From Hymenochaete sp. R1 (lineage: Eukaryota; Basidiomycota; Agaricomycetes; Hymenochaetales; Hymenochaetaceae), in the NCBI GenBank assembly GCA_019400425.1, contig JAFREE010000224.1:1-29991 (forward strand): DNA of 29,991 bases. The letters are read 5' to 3'. Shown piece by piece: positions 1 to 10,366 of the stretch. Position numbers and translations under genes: made by a program. Under the pieces are notes generated by a model. That model was not told the DNA's origin and did not search any database. It saw only the letters and a list, made by a program, of their open reading frames with translations. How positions within the stretch are numbered: position 1 is the first letter of the stretch; each line of letters begins with the position of its first letter.

Positions 1-77
1 GTCTCTCCTTCTGGAGTCCTTCATCTTCTTTTATGCTTCCGTTTAGGGGAGCAAGGACCTCACACGGGCATGTCTCA
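1..77. repeat. Left arm of exact 77-bp terminal inverted repeat
   Basis: Bases 1-77 are the exact reverse complement of 29915-29991, and identity stops at base 78 (g here, a in the other arm). On the minus strand both arms are an open frame continuous with the 5-oxoprolinase-like frame. A length of exactly 77 matches a common final k-mer of de Bruijn assemblers. The arm may therefore be a graph overlap that shows where a longer shared sequence begins, rather than a complete transposon end. Confidence 0.95.
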
Positions 78-270
78 GTCGGCAATACCATCGCCGTATC
101 CATCCCGTCGAACCTCATGTTAAGCATCCGCTCGACGTGCACCCGTGTGCCCTCGAACCCTTGTCGCTTCAGGTCAACACGTACGTCTGCTTCTAGTTTG
201 TCTATCCTCTGGCGGAGAGCAGGCCTATTTTCAGGGGTGTAGGGCGTGGAGCTCGGTTCTTGTAGTTCGA
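1..270 (-). pseudogene. 5-oxoprolinase fragment (5'-truncated, runs off the window)
   Basis: 5-oxoprolinase is a cytosolic enzyme that opens 5-oxoproline to glutamate with ATP. Read on the minus strand from about 270 down to 1, the frame is open. It shows the family block ELQEPSSTPYTPENRP, then a helix with KRQGFEG, then VERMLNMRFDGMDTAMVL, which corresponds to the '(F/L)NLRYxGTD' region in the interior of the enzyme. The several hundred residues that should precede this block are absent: 331-946 holds no matching coding sequence. This copy is therefore 5'-truncated. It enters the 77-bp inverted repeat in frame, and its downstream part lies outside the window. Whether the outside part is intact cannot be seen. 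Family assignment is from memory of the motif. Confidence 0.72.
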
Positions 271-946
271 AGGCACCACACCATAGTGAGAATGAGGGGA
301 AGGGATGAGGTGGGAGGTGCACGATGTACATGAAACAGAAAAAGAAAAGAAAAAAGGAATTACAAAAAACTTCTGGTTGGGTGGGAAAGGTGATTTGGGT
401 TCGACTTCGGAGATTGACCTCTAAAAAGCTGAGAAAGAAATAAACGAAAAAGAAAGACATTGAGGAACGAAACACAAATGATAGTGAATGCGCTGGGGAA
501 GGAGAGTATCATTGGCACATGAGAAAAAAACAAACGGCGCAAAATGACAGTGGATGATAGATAAATGCGAGAAAGAGAGGACAAACGACTGAATAAATGG
601 ATGACGGATGTTTGAGTCGACACCTATGCGTGTGTGCGGGGACTACTGGCTACGATGACGGCTGCACAAGGTCGCGAGTGCGATACGTCATTGTCGAGCC
701 GAGCGAGTAGATGGACAAGATTGTGGAAAGGACAGGGGCAGGGGTCATAATAAGGAGACAGAAGCCGCCATTAGAATTTCGAGAGATTGGTACTTTCGAG
801 AAGAGCGGAACGCGGTGAGCGTGTGTCATAAGAAAGGGGACTCGAAGAAAAGAAGGAGGTCAGATTGCAGACGGGAGAGTTAAGTAAAACGACGAGAAAT
901 GCGAAAGGATGGAGGTGAACGAATAGTCCTTGTCCAATAAAGACAA
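271..946. other. Non-coding spacer
   Basis: This stretch lies between the 5-oxoprolinase fragment and the 3' end of the bZIP gene. It is rich in purine runs on the plus strand. The only open frames are low-complexity and have no family motifs. It probably holds the 3' untranslated region of the bZIP gene and the truncation point of the oxoprolinase fragment. No RNA gene was seen. Confidence 0.5.
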
Positions 947-3375
947 TCATAGATCGTCGCTAAGCGCCGCTCTACTGTTTGAGCAATTCGAGCACGACCT
1001 CAACATCGCCAAAAGCCCTTTCCTCTCCTCCTTTTCCTCAGACTTGTCCAACGACAACGAGCCCATGCGTTCAGCCAAGCTATCGGCTGCCGACGTAGTG
1101 GACAATGGTGCAGGCGCACGTTGTTGTGAGACATCTACAACACGGAGCTCTGCGCGTCCGTCGAGCACGCGCTGGACCTTCTCTGCGTCCCACGCCTTCA
1201 CGCCAACGGAGGCAGACGAGGACGCAGACGCCGATCCAGAAAATGCATCCCAGAATGCCTGACCCATCTTCTGGAGGAGCGTCTGGCTTGCGATGGTGGC
1301 GAGCAAGGCGTGGGTCTGAAGTTGCTGTTGTTGCTGGCGTTCGCACTGCTGCATCTGTGCGACATATGAAGAGGACGATGTGCGTTCGCGTTCTTTGTTC
1401 CCGATACGCGGGCTCGGAGGCGGACTGGGGAGGCCGTGGTACGAGCTCTGGTGATGCTTCTTAACGATAGGAGGGAGCTGAGAGACTTCCCAGTCCCTGT
1501 TGCGCCCGTTGGCGACGTACTCGACGAATTGGAGAAGTAATGTGGGCGCATGTTGCTTGCGAGACCTTGCAGACTCGGACTTCCATTCGGGCTGTGCGAT
1601 GGAGACGTGTTTGCGCTGTTTGGAGCTGCTGACGCATCAAAGCCGAACATGGCCGAGTTTGACCCATAAAGTTGCGACAAGACTTGACTCAGCACCTGCT
1701 GCTGCGCGTTTACACTCGTCTTGTTCGGAGGGAAAGTATTCAAAGATGGGTTGATGTTTTCGTTGGCTCGGTCGAAGGGCGAAGTTTTTGGAATGATCGC
1801 CGTGTGCACAGGAGTAAATCCACCACCCAAACTTCCCAGGCCACCTGACGCGCCTCCCCAGAAGCCTCCTTGTGCAGCAGCGAGACGAGGACTTGTAGGT
1901 AGATCTTTCTGAGTGTCTGGCCGGATGAGATTGTTCGTGGAGGGAGTTGATGGCGTGGCAACCACAGCACTTGTGGCTTGAGAGAGGTTCTGCAGAGGGG
2001 AGAGCGGGCTGAGTGGAGCGGGAGGCGGAAGCATGGGACTCGCACGTCCCTCGAGGATTGCCTTCTTGAGCGACTGAACCTCCTGACGAAGAGCATTATT
2101 CTCAGACTTTGTCGTTCCCAATTCTGTGCGACTGGCTTGGATGAGGCGGTCACGGTCTGCATCGTCGCCCTCAAGCGTACGGATATACCCTGATAACGTG
2201 AAAAGCGATCAGCACCAAAGCGATAATGACGATATAAGGGAGGAAATGATATTGAGAAATCGATAGGAACAAGAAAGATGAGAAAAACAATTGTTTCGAA
2301 GGAGATTACCAGACGAAAACAACTGAATCAACGCTTACCCTTCCTGCGTATGCAGAAGTTGCGTGCACTGATTTTATTCCGCAGCTGGCGCTTCTCCTTG
2401 CTGCTCATCTTCTGATACTCCTCAGGAGATGGTCGCCAATCGTCAGCATCCGAGTCATTGTCGTCATCCATGTCCTTTCCACCACTCTTCCCCTTGCTCT
2501 TTCCGCTTCCTGACTCGGCAGAGGCTACAGAGGAGATCGGCTTATCGCCACTTGCGGCAGCGAGGGCACCGAAAATACTCTGCGGACCGACCGATGGAAG
2601 ACTTCTTTGTGATTCCGCCTGAATGCAGCGCGCCCTTGCGTGCTGCACCTTTGCCGCCCACTTTTACAGGGGGGATAACAAGAAGGTCTTGCTCGACTTC
2701 GCTTCTCGCCTCGTGTTCTTTGTTGGTGCTCTCAGATTCGGCCGAACCCTCGGAAAGAGGCGGGGGCGCTACGGGGACTCCAGATGTCCCGACGAGATAA
2801 GGGTCGATGGCAGCACCAGAAGTCACATTCATCGGACTCTTGACTGCGCTTGAAGTCGATGTTGATGAGGAGGCAGAAGCACTTTCCGGGCTTGCGGCGA
2901 CGGCACCACTCAAACCATCAAATGAGCCGAAAAGGTCGTAACCGACCTGAGAGAGGCTCGCGATTGGGTCGGTGCCAGGTTTGAAGAAGTCATTGCCAGT
3001 GGCACCATAGCCGAAGCTGAACATTGATTCTTCGTCAATGGTCGAAAGACTGCCGTTGGCGAAGAGAGAGCCATCAAGGTTCATGCCGCTGATATCGAAG
3101 GCATTGATGGGATCGTGCTGGGGGGGGGGGGGGGTTGGCAAAGTGTCAAATGAGTCAGAAGGGGAGCGGGAGGAAGACGAAGGTGCGGAGACGAAAGCAG
3201 CAATGGCTGTTGAGGGGGAAAGGGAAGATGGGGAGTTGGATGAGTTGTTGTCAGGGAGGAGATCCATGTTGAAGAAGTCCTCAACATGAAAGGCTGATTC
3301 TGGGTCGTTGGACATGAACGTGGATGGCGATGGAGGAGGAAAGGCGGATTCAGCAAGAGTGGCGGAAGGCGACAT
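947..3375 (-). pseudogene. bZIP transcription factor, probably inactivated
   Basis: This is a basidiomycete bZIP regulator. The start is ATG at 3375 (MSPSATLAES), followed by a Ser/Pro/Asp-rich activation region. The basic region (KRQLRNKISARNFCIRRK) is split by a 149-nt intron at 2190-2338 (phase 1), then comes YIRTLEGDDADRDRL and a leucine-zipper stretch to about 2050. A conserved C-terminal block near 1260-1330 reads QTLLQKMGQAFWDAFSG. Two features argue against function. First, the frame changes twice without room for an intron: near 2590-2605 (GGITKKSS passes to a frame reading GPQSIFGALAAASG) and near 1450-1530, before the frame carrying QLPPIVKKHHQSS. Second, the invariant Arg of the N-x7-R DNA-contact signature is Cys (TGC). 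A 14-15 G run at 3120-3134 encodes a Pro stretch. Sequencing error is an alternative for the frame breaks, but not for the Cys codon unless it too is an error. Confidence 0.78.
2190..2338 (-). other. bZIP intron between basic region and zipper
   Basis: The donor is GTAAGC after the first base of a codon and the acceptor is TTATCAG. Splicing restores the frame from the basic region (RRK) into GYIRTLEGDD. At 149 nt it is two to three times longer than the other introns in the window. Confidence 0.75.
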
Positions 3376-3401
3376 GGATGGGAGTTCGGGCAACGGTCTA
3401 C

Positions 3402-3985
3402 TTAGAAATGGCGACACCCACCGAAAGCCCGACGGCCCGCACAAAGCGCCGACTGATGAAAGTTGGTTAACGCGTCAAGATCTTCGTCTGTCAGCTCGTG
3501 TCTGCTCAGCATGCTCGCGAAGATGCATGAAAGGCCGGCCTTTATCACGCAGCATAAGTGTGTCAGAGACCGAGACCATTCCTTCCCAGGGAACAGACAG
3601 ACTCCCAAGGTAAACAAACCACTCACCGTCGATTGGAGTTCCCTGCATAAGGAATGGCAGCTCGTCATTGCTTTGAAAACGCGGGAGGGCAACGCAATCA
3701 GGGGTCGTCGGCAAACAGAAGAGGGAAGCTGGGTCCCATCGAAAGGCTCAGAATTCCAAAGCGGTCCCAGCTCCATGCGAAACCGCACCATGGCTCCAGA
3801 ATGCTCCGGGATATGGAGGTTGTTGAGAAAAAGAGTAGGGGAAAACTGCAAAAGAAAGGGAGCAACCTTGCCCAGCAAGTTCAAGCCCCTGCCCGACTTC
3901 CGCGTCCGTCTCAGCCCAGGCCAGATTGCACATCAGCACGGGGGGCTGAACTGGCATTGCCAGCATACAGAACGGAGAAAGCCAT
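3402..3985 (-). pseudogene. Unidentified gene with single-base frameshifts
   Basis: The product is not recognised. Read on the minus strand from ATG 3985 (MAFSVLYAGNASSAPRAD) there is clear protein-like sequence, but it hops between frames. One frame carries LFLNNLHIPEHSGAMVRF and ELGPLWNSEPFDGTQLP. A second carries LLFADDP and then hits a stop. A third carries DCVALPRFQSNDELPF and EWFVYLGSLSVPWEGM. The first frame then resumes with HELTDEDLDALTNFH. Two shifts within about 25 nt (3700-3725) cannot be introns, so this is either a decayed gene or a poorly called sequence. It ends just upstream of the bZIP start on the same strand. Part of its first exon reappears, inverted and degraded, at 27704-27783. 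Confidence 0.6.
3905..3977 (-). repeat. Dispersed inverted repeat, left copy
   Basis: About 75 bp covering the first exon of the unidentified gene above matches 27706-27780 on the opposite strand. By eye the identity is close to 88%, with short gaps. The shared core includes CCCGTGCTGATGTGCAAT and GGCCTGGGCTGAGACGGAC. Both copies follow a pyrimidine-rich leader. Confidence 0.8.
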
Positions 3986-4195
3986 GGTGGGCAGGGTGCT
4001 AGAATGCACGGGGTATGGAAGAGGATGATGGCGGAAGAGATGAGTTGAGGGGGAGAAAAAAAAGTTGCACTGAGGCGCGTTTTCAAATGTGACACGTGAC
4101 ATACGTCGATCCCAGTCACGCGGGCGGCTTATTTACTCAACACCGCAAATGAGCATTGAGCAAAGCAGAAATACTTGAATTAAATGAGCACCCAG

Positions 4196-7100
4196 TTAGA
4201 CAAACAACTCCTTATCCATATCTATAATTAGCATGAGTGAGCCAGGAGTGCTTATCCAAGGGACTTGTGCCATGGAACAGCAGCCCACACGGCCTATTAT
4301 CTCTTCTTGTGCAACTGCAACCTTCTGCTCGAAAATGTTCTCCACCAGCCACATTCTTCCCAAAGTAAGTATTTTGAAATGATCAGAGGCCCTTAAGGAT
4401 GAAGGCAGAAGCCTAAACGGTTTCAAAATGAAACTGAAGAAAGACCCCCGTCTCTCAATTGATTCAATCTGACCAGCATGCTGCTTCCCCTTCCAATTGA
4501 AGAGGACGTGGCTGTCACCCGCACATCTCAGCTTTCCGCGATATCCTGCGCATGAATACGGCAGTCCATCTATCTCACATCTCCCAGGAAGCAATGTTCC
4601 AGATGCCAAATCTGAATCAGAAGGCGCTGCAGAGCTCCCCATAGCTTTGGATACAGCACCCCCTCTTAAAAATTTCTCCATGTACGTTCGTGGAATGGAG
4701 TCTAACTCGCCTGTCAGCCACCAGGCTTCCCAAAGGAGTCATCAAGAGGGACCCACTTATGAACGAGTTGGTCTTCAATTTCTGAAGCTTGCCGTTTATT
4801 CTCTCGGAAGGATAGGTCCACCAAGAATGGGCAGGCCCAAATTCTCTAAAGCATTGAGGAAGGTGGAGAGCCATATGGTGATTCGGAACCAACGCCTTCT
4901 TTTCTTTGAAGAGCTTGGGGATTGCATGGAGATATGCTAGAAGTTGCTTCTCAAACATGTCAATACTTTTTCCTGTCTGAGTTCTCTGGCTGGCCAGGTG
5001 GACGGCGTTGGACAAGGCCATGAAATGATGCAGCAATTCCAACTTTCTATGCCCACTTCCAAGCCCAGCCCACATCCTGATGAAAGTTACCGGCCCGCTT
5101 ATTGCTGCAAAAACCCGCCACTGATCTGCCTTCAATTTTCCATGAGATTTGCACCCAAAGTTTCGGGGAGGGGATCGGAGTCCCGTCGGAAGAATGGTTT
5201 TATGCATGTCTGAGCGCAGTTCCTTGAGGTCATCTTCTTCAAATTCACAGTTCACCTCGGCCATCAAGAAATCAGCTACGTTGTTGGAGGAGGGGAGCTT
5301 GAAGTCTTGCAATTGGAAGCTGTTTCTTTTTGCCTATTGATGCACATGGCGTGTAGCGCACAGAAACAGATCAGCGCCCAGGGTTGAAGAGAAACGATAA
5401 ATCAACACACCCAAACTGCAACGTTCTCCTCCAATTGGCCCTTACTTGCAGTCTCCGGGGTTGTAACGGAATTGAGGGCCATAAAGGATTTAAGAATTGT
5501 CTTGGGCGTGCTTTTAAAAGAGGCGTTGGCACCTTTTTTAAGCTCGTTTTCAAACCTCATCAACCCGGCTGTTGTTTTTGCATGCCAAATGGCATCAAAT
5601 GGACCAACCCTTTTGCTCACCGAGTCTTCCTGCAGCTTCCAAAGGACCCGAACATGATGCTGAGTCAAACCTAGGTGAAGATTATGCATTGGGTCGACCA
5701 CAACTTGCAGTGCAGGGTTGTAACATCCCAGCGGGGCTAGTTGGTAGAGCTCAGACCAACGAACACCATTCAATTTCGAAAGCCTCTCTCCCTCTGCAAG
5801 GCCCCGTCTCCTTGCCTCAACATATTGGGCTGCTTGTTCCTGAAGCGCGATTACATTCCTCAAGTTGCCCATCTTCAGAAGAATCCCTGGTGTTTCGACA
5901 ATTGTTGTGTCGTCGCATCCAAAGTCACAACTCCATGCTTGCTGAGCAGCATCATTGCCAGTTCCGTCCCCCCTCTCTCTTGAAACAGATCCCTGGCTTT
6001 GCTTTGAATGCTCCACAACTAGATCACAGGTGTGACAGACGTGGCGAGAGTTGACAGATTTGAAGCCGCATAACTTTCTTGCAGCGGGGATATCGCAAAC
6101 AATCGGGCCCAATGCGCATTGGACAACACGCCCTTTTGGATATTTTGCAGTAGATGGGAAGAAGACGCCTCTCCAAAACTTCACCAAATCGCCAACCACT
6201 GGCTTTATGTATTGGTGAATCTGAGCCACGTCAGGCTCTCGAGGACCAGGGATCACGGCGGCCAAGTACGTATTGCCTGGCTTGTGACGTTCTTCTGGGG
6301 GCAGGTTGAGGCAGACAAACTGAATGACGCCAATTGAACAATGTTTGCCCGCCTGTTTATTGTGATACGGGTTGAAGAAATCAAAGGAAAGTGCCAGGAC
6401 CAAACGCAGCGCACTCCCTTCTGTTATACAGGCGTTGGGCACGTCGGTCCACTTTAGTCCCTTTACAAACGTCCCGTTGAATACGTCTTCCATTGGAGAA
6501 CTCTCCTTTGCCCCTATCTCCAATCCCTTCTTGGATTCAATCGCCCAATCCTTCGTCATTGCAACCCAGTCCCTCTCCAGGCTGTTCTCTGTGTCCAGAG
6601 AGGACACCAATCGGGTGACCCAAGGCTCCATGGGCTGATGCGCAAATTGCGCAACGTTCTCAGGCATGAGTAGCTGATTGCAAAGGCTTTTGGCTTTTCC
6701 AGAAGGCGGTTCCCGATTGCATATCGAAGGGTAAGAAAAATGGCGCAATTGCTTGTTCTTGGGATCCATCAAATGGGGAGGACACGAATGAACAGATCGA
6801 CATGACGGACAACACGGGTAGATGTCAAAAGGAGTGGTGATGGGGGCCATCCATCCATGTAGGGTGTCTATATTTGCAGGCATTTTGCTTGAAAAGCCTT
6901 CGAGTTCAGGGCGCATAATGCCCCCACTTGCCTCTACAGCAAAGGCTATCAATTCGGCCGAAATCTCTCTCAATGACTTCAAAACAGAATCTGCCGATGC
7001 GCGAGAGAGGCCGGCAAGCTGTTCCCAAGCAAGGACGTGAGTAAGAATCTTGTCCATCGTGGCCTCTTTCTTACTTCGTGGGCAACGGGATTGCGGAGGC

Positions 7101-7651
7101 ACTGGGGGTGATATTAGCAAACTGCAGACATATGCAATCTCAACATTTTACCTGGCTTTGCGACCGGAAAAGCTTCGATCGTAGGAAGAGTTGGGGCCAC
7201 TTCCTTTATAGGTTCGGCGGCAAAGGATGAAAGGCCATTGTAAGTAACAAGATATGCCTGCCAACGACTTGTCTGTTTTGCAATCGAGTCGAGCATCTTT
7301 CTAGCTGGTTCGGCGCAGGGACCATCCAAAGATGCAAATTTCCTGAAAACGTTTGCCTCAGTTTCAAGGAAGCAAAGGAAATCCGTGATTTTTGCTGATT
7401 TCAAGCCATCATCTCTTAGTAAATCTCCAATCGAATATCGGCGCGATGCAAAAGTTCTGTGCCAATTCCTTCGCAAGTTGAAATCCCTCTCAGCTGCGCC
7501 CTCATCAATGCCACAAATGTAATGCTGTTAAAGACCAACTCAGCGTTAGTCGTAATTCCACAATCGTAAAACAGCTTGAGCACAGGCTCACTGAACTTTG
7601 ATCTTGCTTTTTGCCAGCCCAATTTCTTGCTGCGCAGGCAATCGGATCCAT
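4196..7651 (-). CDS. Tnp2-type (CACTA superfamily) transposase
   Basis: This is a cut-and-paste DNA transposase of the Transposase_21/Tnp2 family common in Agaricomycetes. ATG at 7651 (MDPIACAARNW) is the likely start. A splice or frame change near 7540-7620 is unresolved. An intron of about 60 nt after VAKP (near 7150) leads into the main exon (7100-5420). It carries a Cys-rich block PCCPSCRSVHSCPP, then LSFDFFNPYHNKQAGKH, NTYLAAVIPGPREP, IVCDIPAARKLCGF and VDPMHNLHLGL, all signature blocks with the acidic catalytic positions present. A further intron is placed near 5340-5415. Then come LKADQWRVF and YPSERINGKLQ, and a 46-nt intron (4711-4756, GTGGGT to GACAG) restores the frame into ELDSIPRTYMEKF. 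The C-terminal domain is complete to TAA at 4196. No premature stop was seen in the core domain, so it may encode active protein. No CACTA-type terminal repeats were found. Confidence 0.82.
4711..4756 (-). other. Transposase intron, 46 nt
   Basis: The donor is GTGGGT and the acceptor is GCTGACAG. Splicing joins KTNSFIS to ELDSIPRTY in frame, in the position where related transposases read continuously. Without splicing the frame is lost. It is among the shortest introns in the window. Confidence 0.7.
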
Positions 7652-7865
7652 GAATGTATGTGGCGGAATGTAAAGGAAGAAGGGGTGAAAGAGGGGGGGT
7701 TTACAATAGGAGGCTTTGTTTTTGACTTTGAACTCTTTGAGCCTCCGTCTGTTGCTTTCTATGAGGCAAGCACGTTGGTAAAAGAAAATTTTCATTCAAC
7801 AATGGACAGTGAACAAAGGACAATGGACAAATATTGTTTCAAAGGAGGCAATTTCTTCTGAATTC

Positions 7866-9014
7866 TTAGCTGCCCGAATCGGCCTCCCTTGCATTCATCA
7901 GGAAAAGACCAACCTTACAGCCGTTGATTTGGAAAGGCGTATTTTTCTTATCAAAAGGTGAGAAAAACCCTTCCCAGCAATCTTGTCCGAGACGTGCTTC
8001 TTCAGAGCATTCTGTATATTGCAAATTGTTTTTGAAGATGTTGGCCAGCGGTTGGCAGTCGATCGGGGCAAATTCTATTGCTTTTCTGCATGAGGGGCAT
8101 GTATACCTAGGATTTGGGCGCTCCCGCTTCCAGTGGGCGTTGAATTCAAGAGCTTGCACAAACACCGCAGGGACACCCAGCACATTCCTCACATCTTCAG
8201 GGACGTAGTCGTCGAAAGTCTCTAGGAATAGGGGAAATCTATCCACATGTGCGGCATGAATCTCAGATATCCATTTGTGAATGCAAACCTTGCAGAAAAT
8301 GTGGGAGCAGGGTAGACTAAAGAGAAGCACAGATTGAGCGTAATTGTCTGGATGTGAATTGCAAATCGTCCGACCCACATTGAAGGCGTTGAACTAATGC
8401 ACCCTTTGCAAATGTCGCAAATTATTTCAATAAGCGGCTGGACTTTAGGTCAGAGTGGGATGCAAGCCTATGGAGGTGAGCTGGTCAAAAGCAGCTTACC
8501 GTCTGGCTCTTATCGCAAGACAGCAGCGCCGCCTCCTCTTGAAGCGCTGTGTTGCGTTCTTGCTCAATCAAAACCTTGTCCGAGAAGTCCTTCGCTTCTT
8601 CCCTCGCCTCACCTAGCAATTGGACCATGAGATCCAAATTCTGAAAGGAAAAATCATGATCGTGAGATTTGCAAATGAAAAAAGAACGGAGCAAGCGCAC
8701 CTTTGTCTTCTGCACAACCTCAGCCTTGAGAATCTCCATTTCGGCCCTTAGCGTGCCCAACTCTTCTTCAAAATGGATGTCCGTCTTGGTGCCAACAATT
8801 GTTGGCAAAACGCATGGCAATGGACATCTCCTCATAAAGGACTCACAAGCTCAAAACCCGAGTCCATGCGTTCATCCTTAAATGACAAAGGCGTATCGCG
8901 GGGAACATTTCCTTTTTGTGCCGCTCTAGAGCAATATTCCGACGCGTATGGGGCCCTCACCCTAGGCAGGCGTTTATGTCGACCAAAAGTTTCAGAGGGA
9001 GTCTCGCGAGGCAT
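7866..9014 (-). CDS. RING-finger protein with coiled coil
   Basis: This is a probable nuclear RING (C3HC4) protein, typically an E3 ubiquitin ligase. ATG at 9014 (MPRETPSETFGRHKR) begins a basic N-terminal exon ending in FEL at 8847. Introns at 8785-8846, 8641-8700 and 8438-8499 are all phase 0. Exons 2 and 3 encode a coiled coil (EELGTLRAEMEILKAEVVQK, then LIEQERNTALQEEAALL). The last part has the first zinc pair ICDICKGC near 8415, then LPCSHIFCKVCIHKW and YTCPSCRKAIEF. The frame changes between ICDIC and LPCSH. Either an intron (GTGCAT at about 8402 to TTTAG at about 8309) removes most of the first RING loop and leaves it very short, or there is a one-base shift. The C-terminus ends at 7866, 215 bp upstream of the transposase start on the same strand. 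Substrate is unknown. Confidence 0.66.
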
Positions 9015-9300
9015 CTTTACAATGGCAAAGAAAGAAGAGGCAATGCATTGAATCCGAAACCTTCGAGCTGCCCATTTCAATCTTTTTAAGGATGCGGGAT
9101 TGGGTGGCGCAGGTGGCCAAAATGTCAGAAGAATCGCAACGCAATGAATGCCGTGAACGTGCCTAAGCAAAATGGCGTCTTCATGGTGACCGTGGCCATG
9201 GTCATCGAGGTCATGAAAGAGAATTTGAGGCATCGGATCGACGCAAGGAATAACCCTTGCATGCCGGCTTTCGGAACATGCCGGACGATCCACGTACCTA

Positions 9301-9661
9301 TTACTTAGTCATGATATTTTTTTGCTCTCCATCCACCATGCCGCAGATTCCTGACATTTTAAGTAAATTGAATCTTCCAACTGGCGGATTTTGTTGATCT
9401 TTAAGGGTGAATATCAAAAGATGACCATGGTTTTGACTCCCCGATAGTGTTGCCTCGGAAAGCCTCAACTCCCCTTCAACATCAACCTTATCAGATTTTT
9501 TAAACACTCCGTCAGCAAATAACCTTTTCTAAAGCCTTCCTATCCTCCGTAATCCCTTGCAGCAGCCTTCCAACCCCTCTGTAGCTCTCTTGCACAAGCA
9601 ACAGGTGACGCTTATATTCCCTTTTCTCACGGTCGTTCAAAATCCAGAGGATTTTGCTCAT
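9301..9661 (-). pseudogene. Small broken ORF of unknown function
   Basis: An ATG at 9661 (inside the palindromic repeat) opens a 49-codon frame, MSKILWILNDREKREYKRH..., which stops at 9512. A second frame, offset by one base, continues with LFADGVFKKSDKVDVEGEL and runs to 9301 (ending IMTK). Both parts look protein-like (charged, balanced composition) and would give roughly 115 residues if joined by a one-base shift near 9520. No family is recognised. It may be a decayed gene or a chance pair of ORFs. Confidence 0.3.
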
Positions 9662-9680
9662 TCGCGCACGTGACTCTGTC
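9622..9680. repeat. Palindromic repeat, copy A
   Basis: The element contains the interrupted palindrome CAAAATCC-AGA-GGATTTTG next to CGCGCACGTGAC. Read on the minus strand it matches 18271-18328 on the plus strand at about 48 of 56 positions. It lies between the divergently transcribed RING gene (minus, from 9014) and the orphan gene (plus, from 10367). It could be a miniature transposable element or a regulatory palindrome. Confidence 0.75.
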
Positions 9681-9682
9681 GT

Positions 9683-10316
9683 TTATGAAAGGGCCCTCCT
9701 CCAGCGAAACGGCGATGGTGGGCTTACTGGAAAGCATGAAACAAAGAATGGGGTGCGATGCACCCATTGAGGAGGGATTTGACGTTAGTGAAAAAAACCC
9801 GCAAAAATAATTGAGAAACAAAGGGTTGATCACCCGTCAGCTTAATTTGGCAGCTTTCCAATCCACCAACTAAACCATCGGAACTCATAAAATCGCACCA
9901 ATTGTACCAATTAGTAGACATTATCTAGATTAGGAAAGAAATAATCCGGGTCAAATGCCGATCGTTGCACTTTCCTTTTTCAAGCATTGCCCTGCAGAAT
10001 GTACCAGAGCATGGCGTTCCAAAGCTGCCGTGCCGTATAATATTCTGGACTTTTACTCATTTCTCTCACCATTCTGGGAATCATACGTCTTCTACCAGCC
10101 CCATCACGGCCATTCAGTAAAGCTACCTTGCGCTGCACACTCCCAGGAGGGAAGATGAACCTTAGGAACACGCAGTTCTACTATGATGGGCTGGGTTCCA
10201 ACTTCCAACGGCTTGCGCAGCACGTCACATTGCCAACAGTATCACTGAACTGGGCGTCACAGCGGTAGTGAACTTTGGCAATGACTCGGGAGTCACTCTC
10301 TGTAGCGCCTGCTGCG
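9683..10316. other. Intergenic region upstream of the small orphan gene
   Basis: No supported gene was seen here. Open frames are short and lack motifs or splice-consistent extensions. It precedes the TATA-like site at 10317. Confidence 0.45.
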
Positions 10317-10324
10317 TATAAATT
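10317..10324 (+). promoter_or_regulatory. TATA-like box
   Basis: TATAAATT lies 43-50 bases upstream of the ATG at 10367, a plausible core promoter position for a compact fungal gene. This is inferred from sequence and spacing only. Confidence 0.35.
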
Positions 10325-10366
10325 CCATCATTTCTATGAGCAGCTGCGGGAGCGTCCTGTTTGCCA

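Noticed and set aside
1..77. Treating the 77-bp inverted ends as a complete transposon terminal inverted repeat
   Set aside because: The sequence is an internal coding part of a 5-oxoprolinase-like frame, and its length equals a common assembler k-mer, so an overlap of a longer shared sequence is more likely.
3120..3134. Run of 14-15 G
   Set aside because: It encodes a proline stretch inside the bZIP gene. A homopolymer may be miscounted, but the reading frame passes through it consistently.
9627..9833. Small ORF sharing a peptide (TCA-EQNP-DF-RP pattern) with an ORF at 18156-18350
   Set aside because: The shared peptide is just the translation of the palindromic DNA repeat in both places. 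There is no sign of a protein family.
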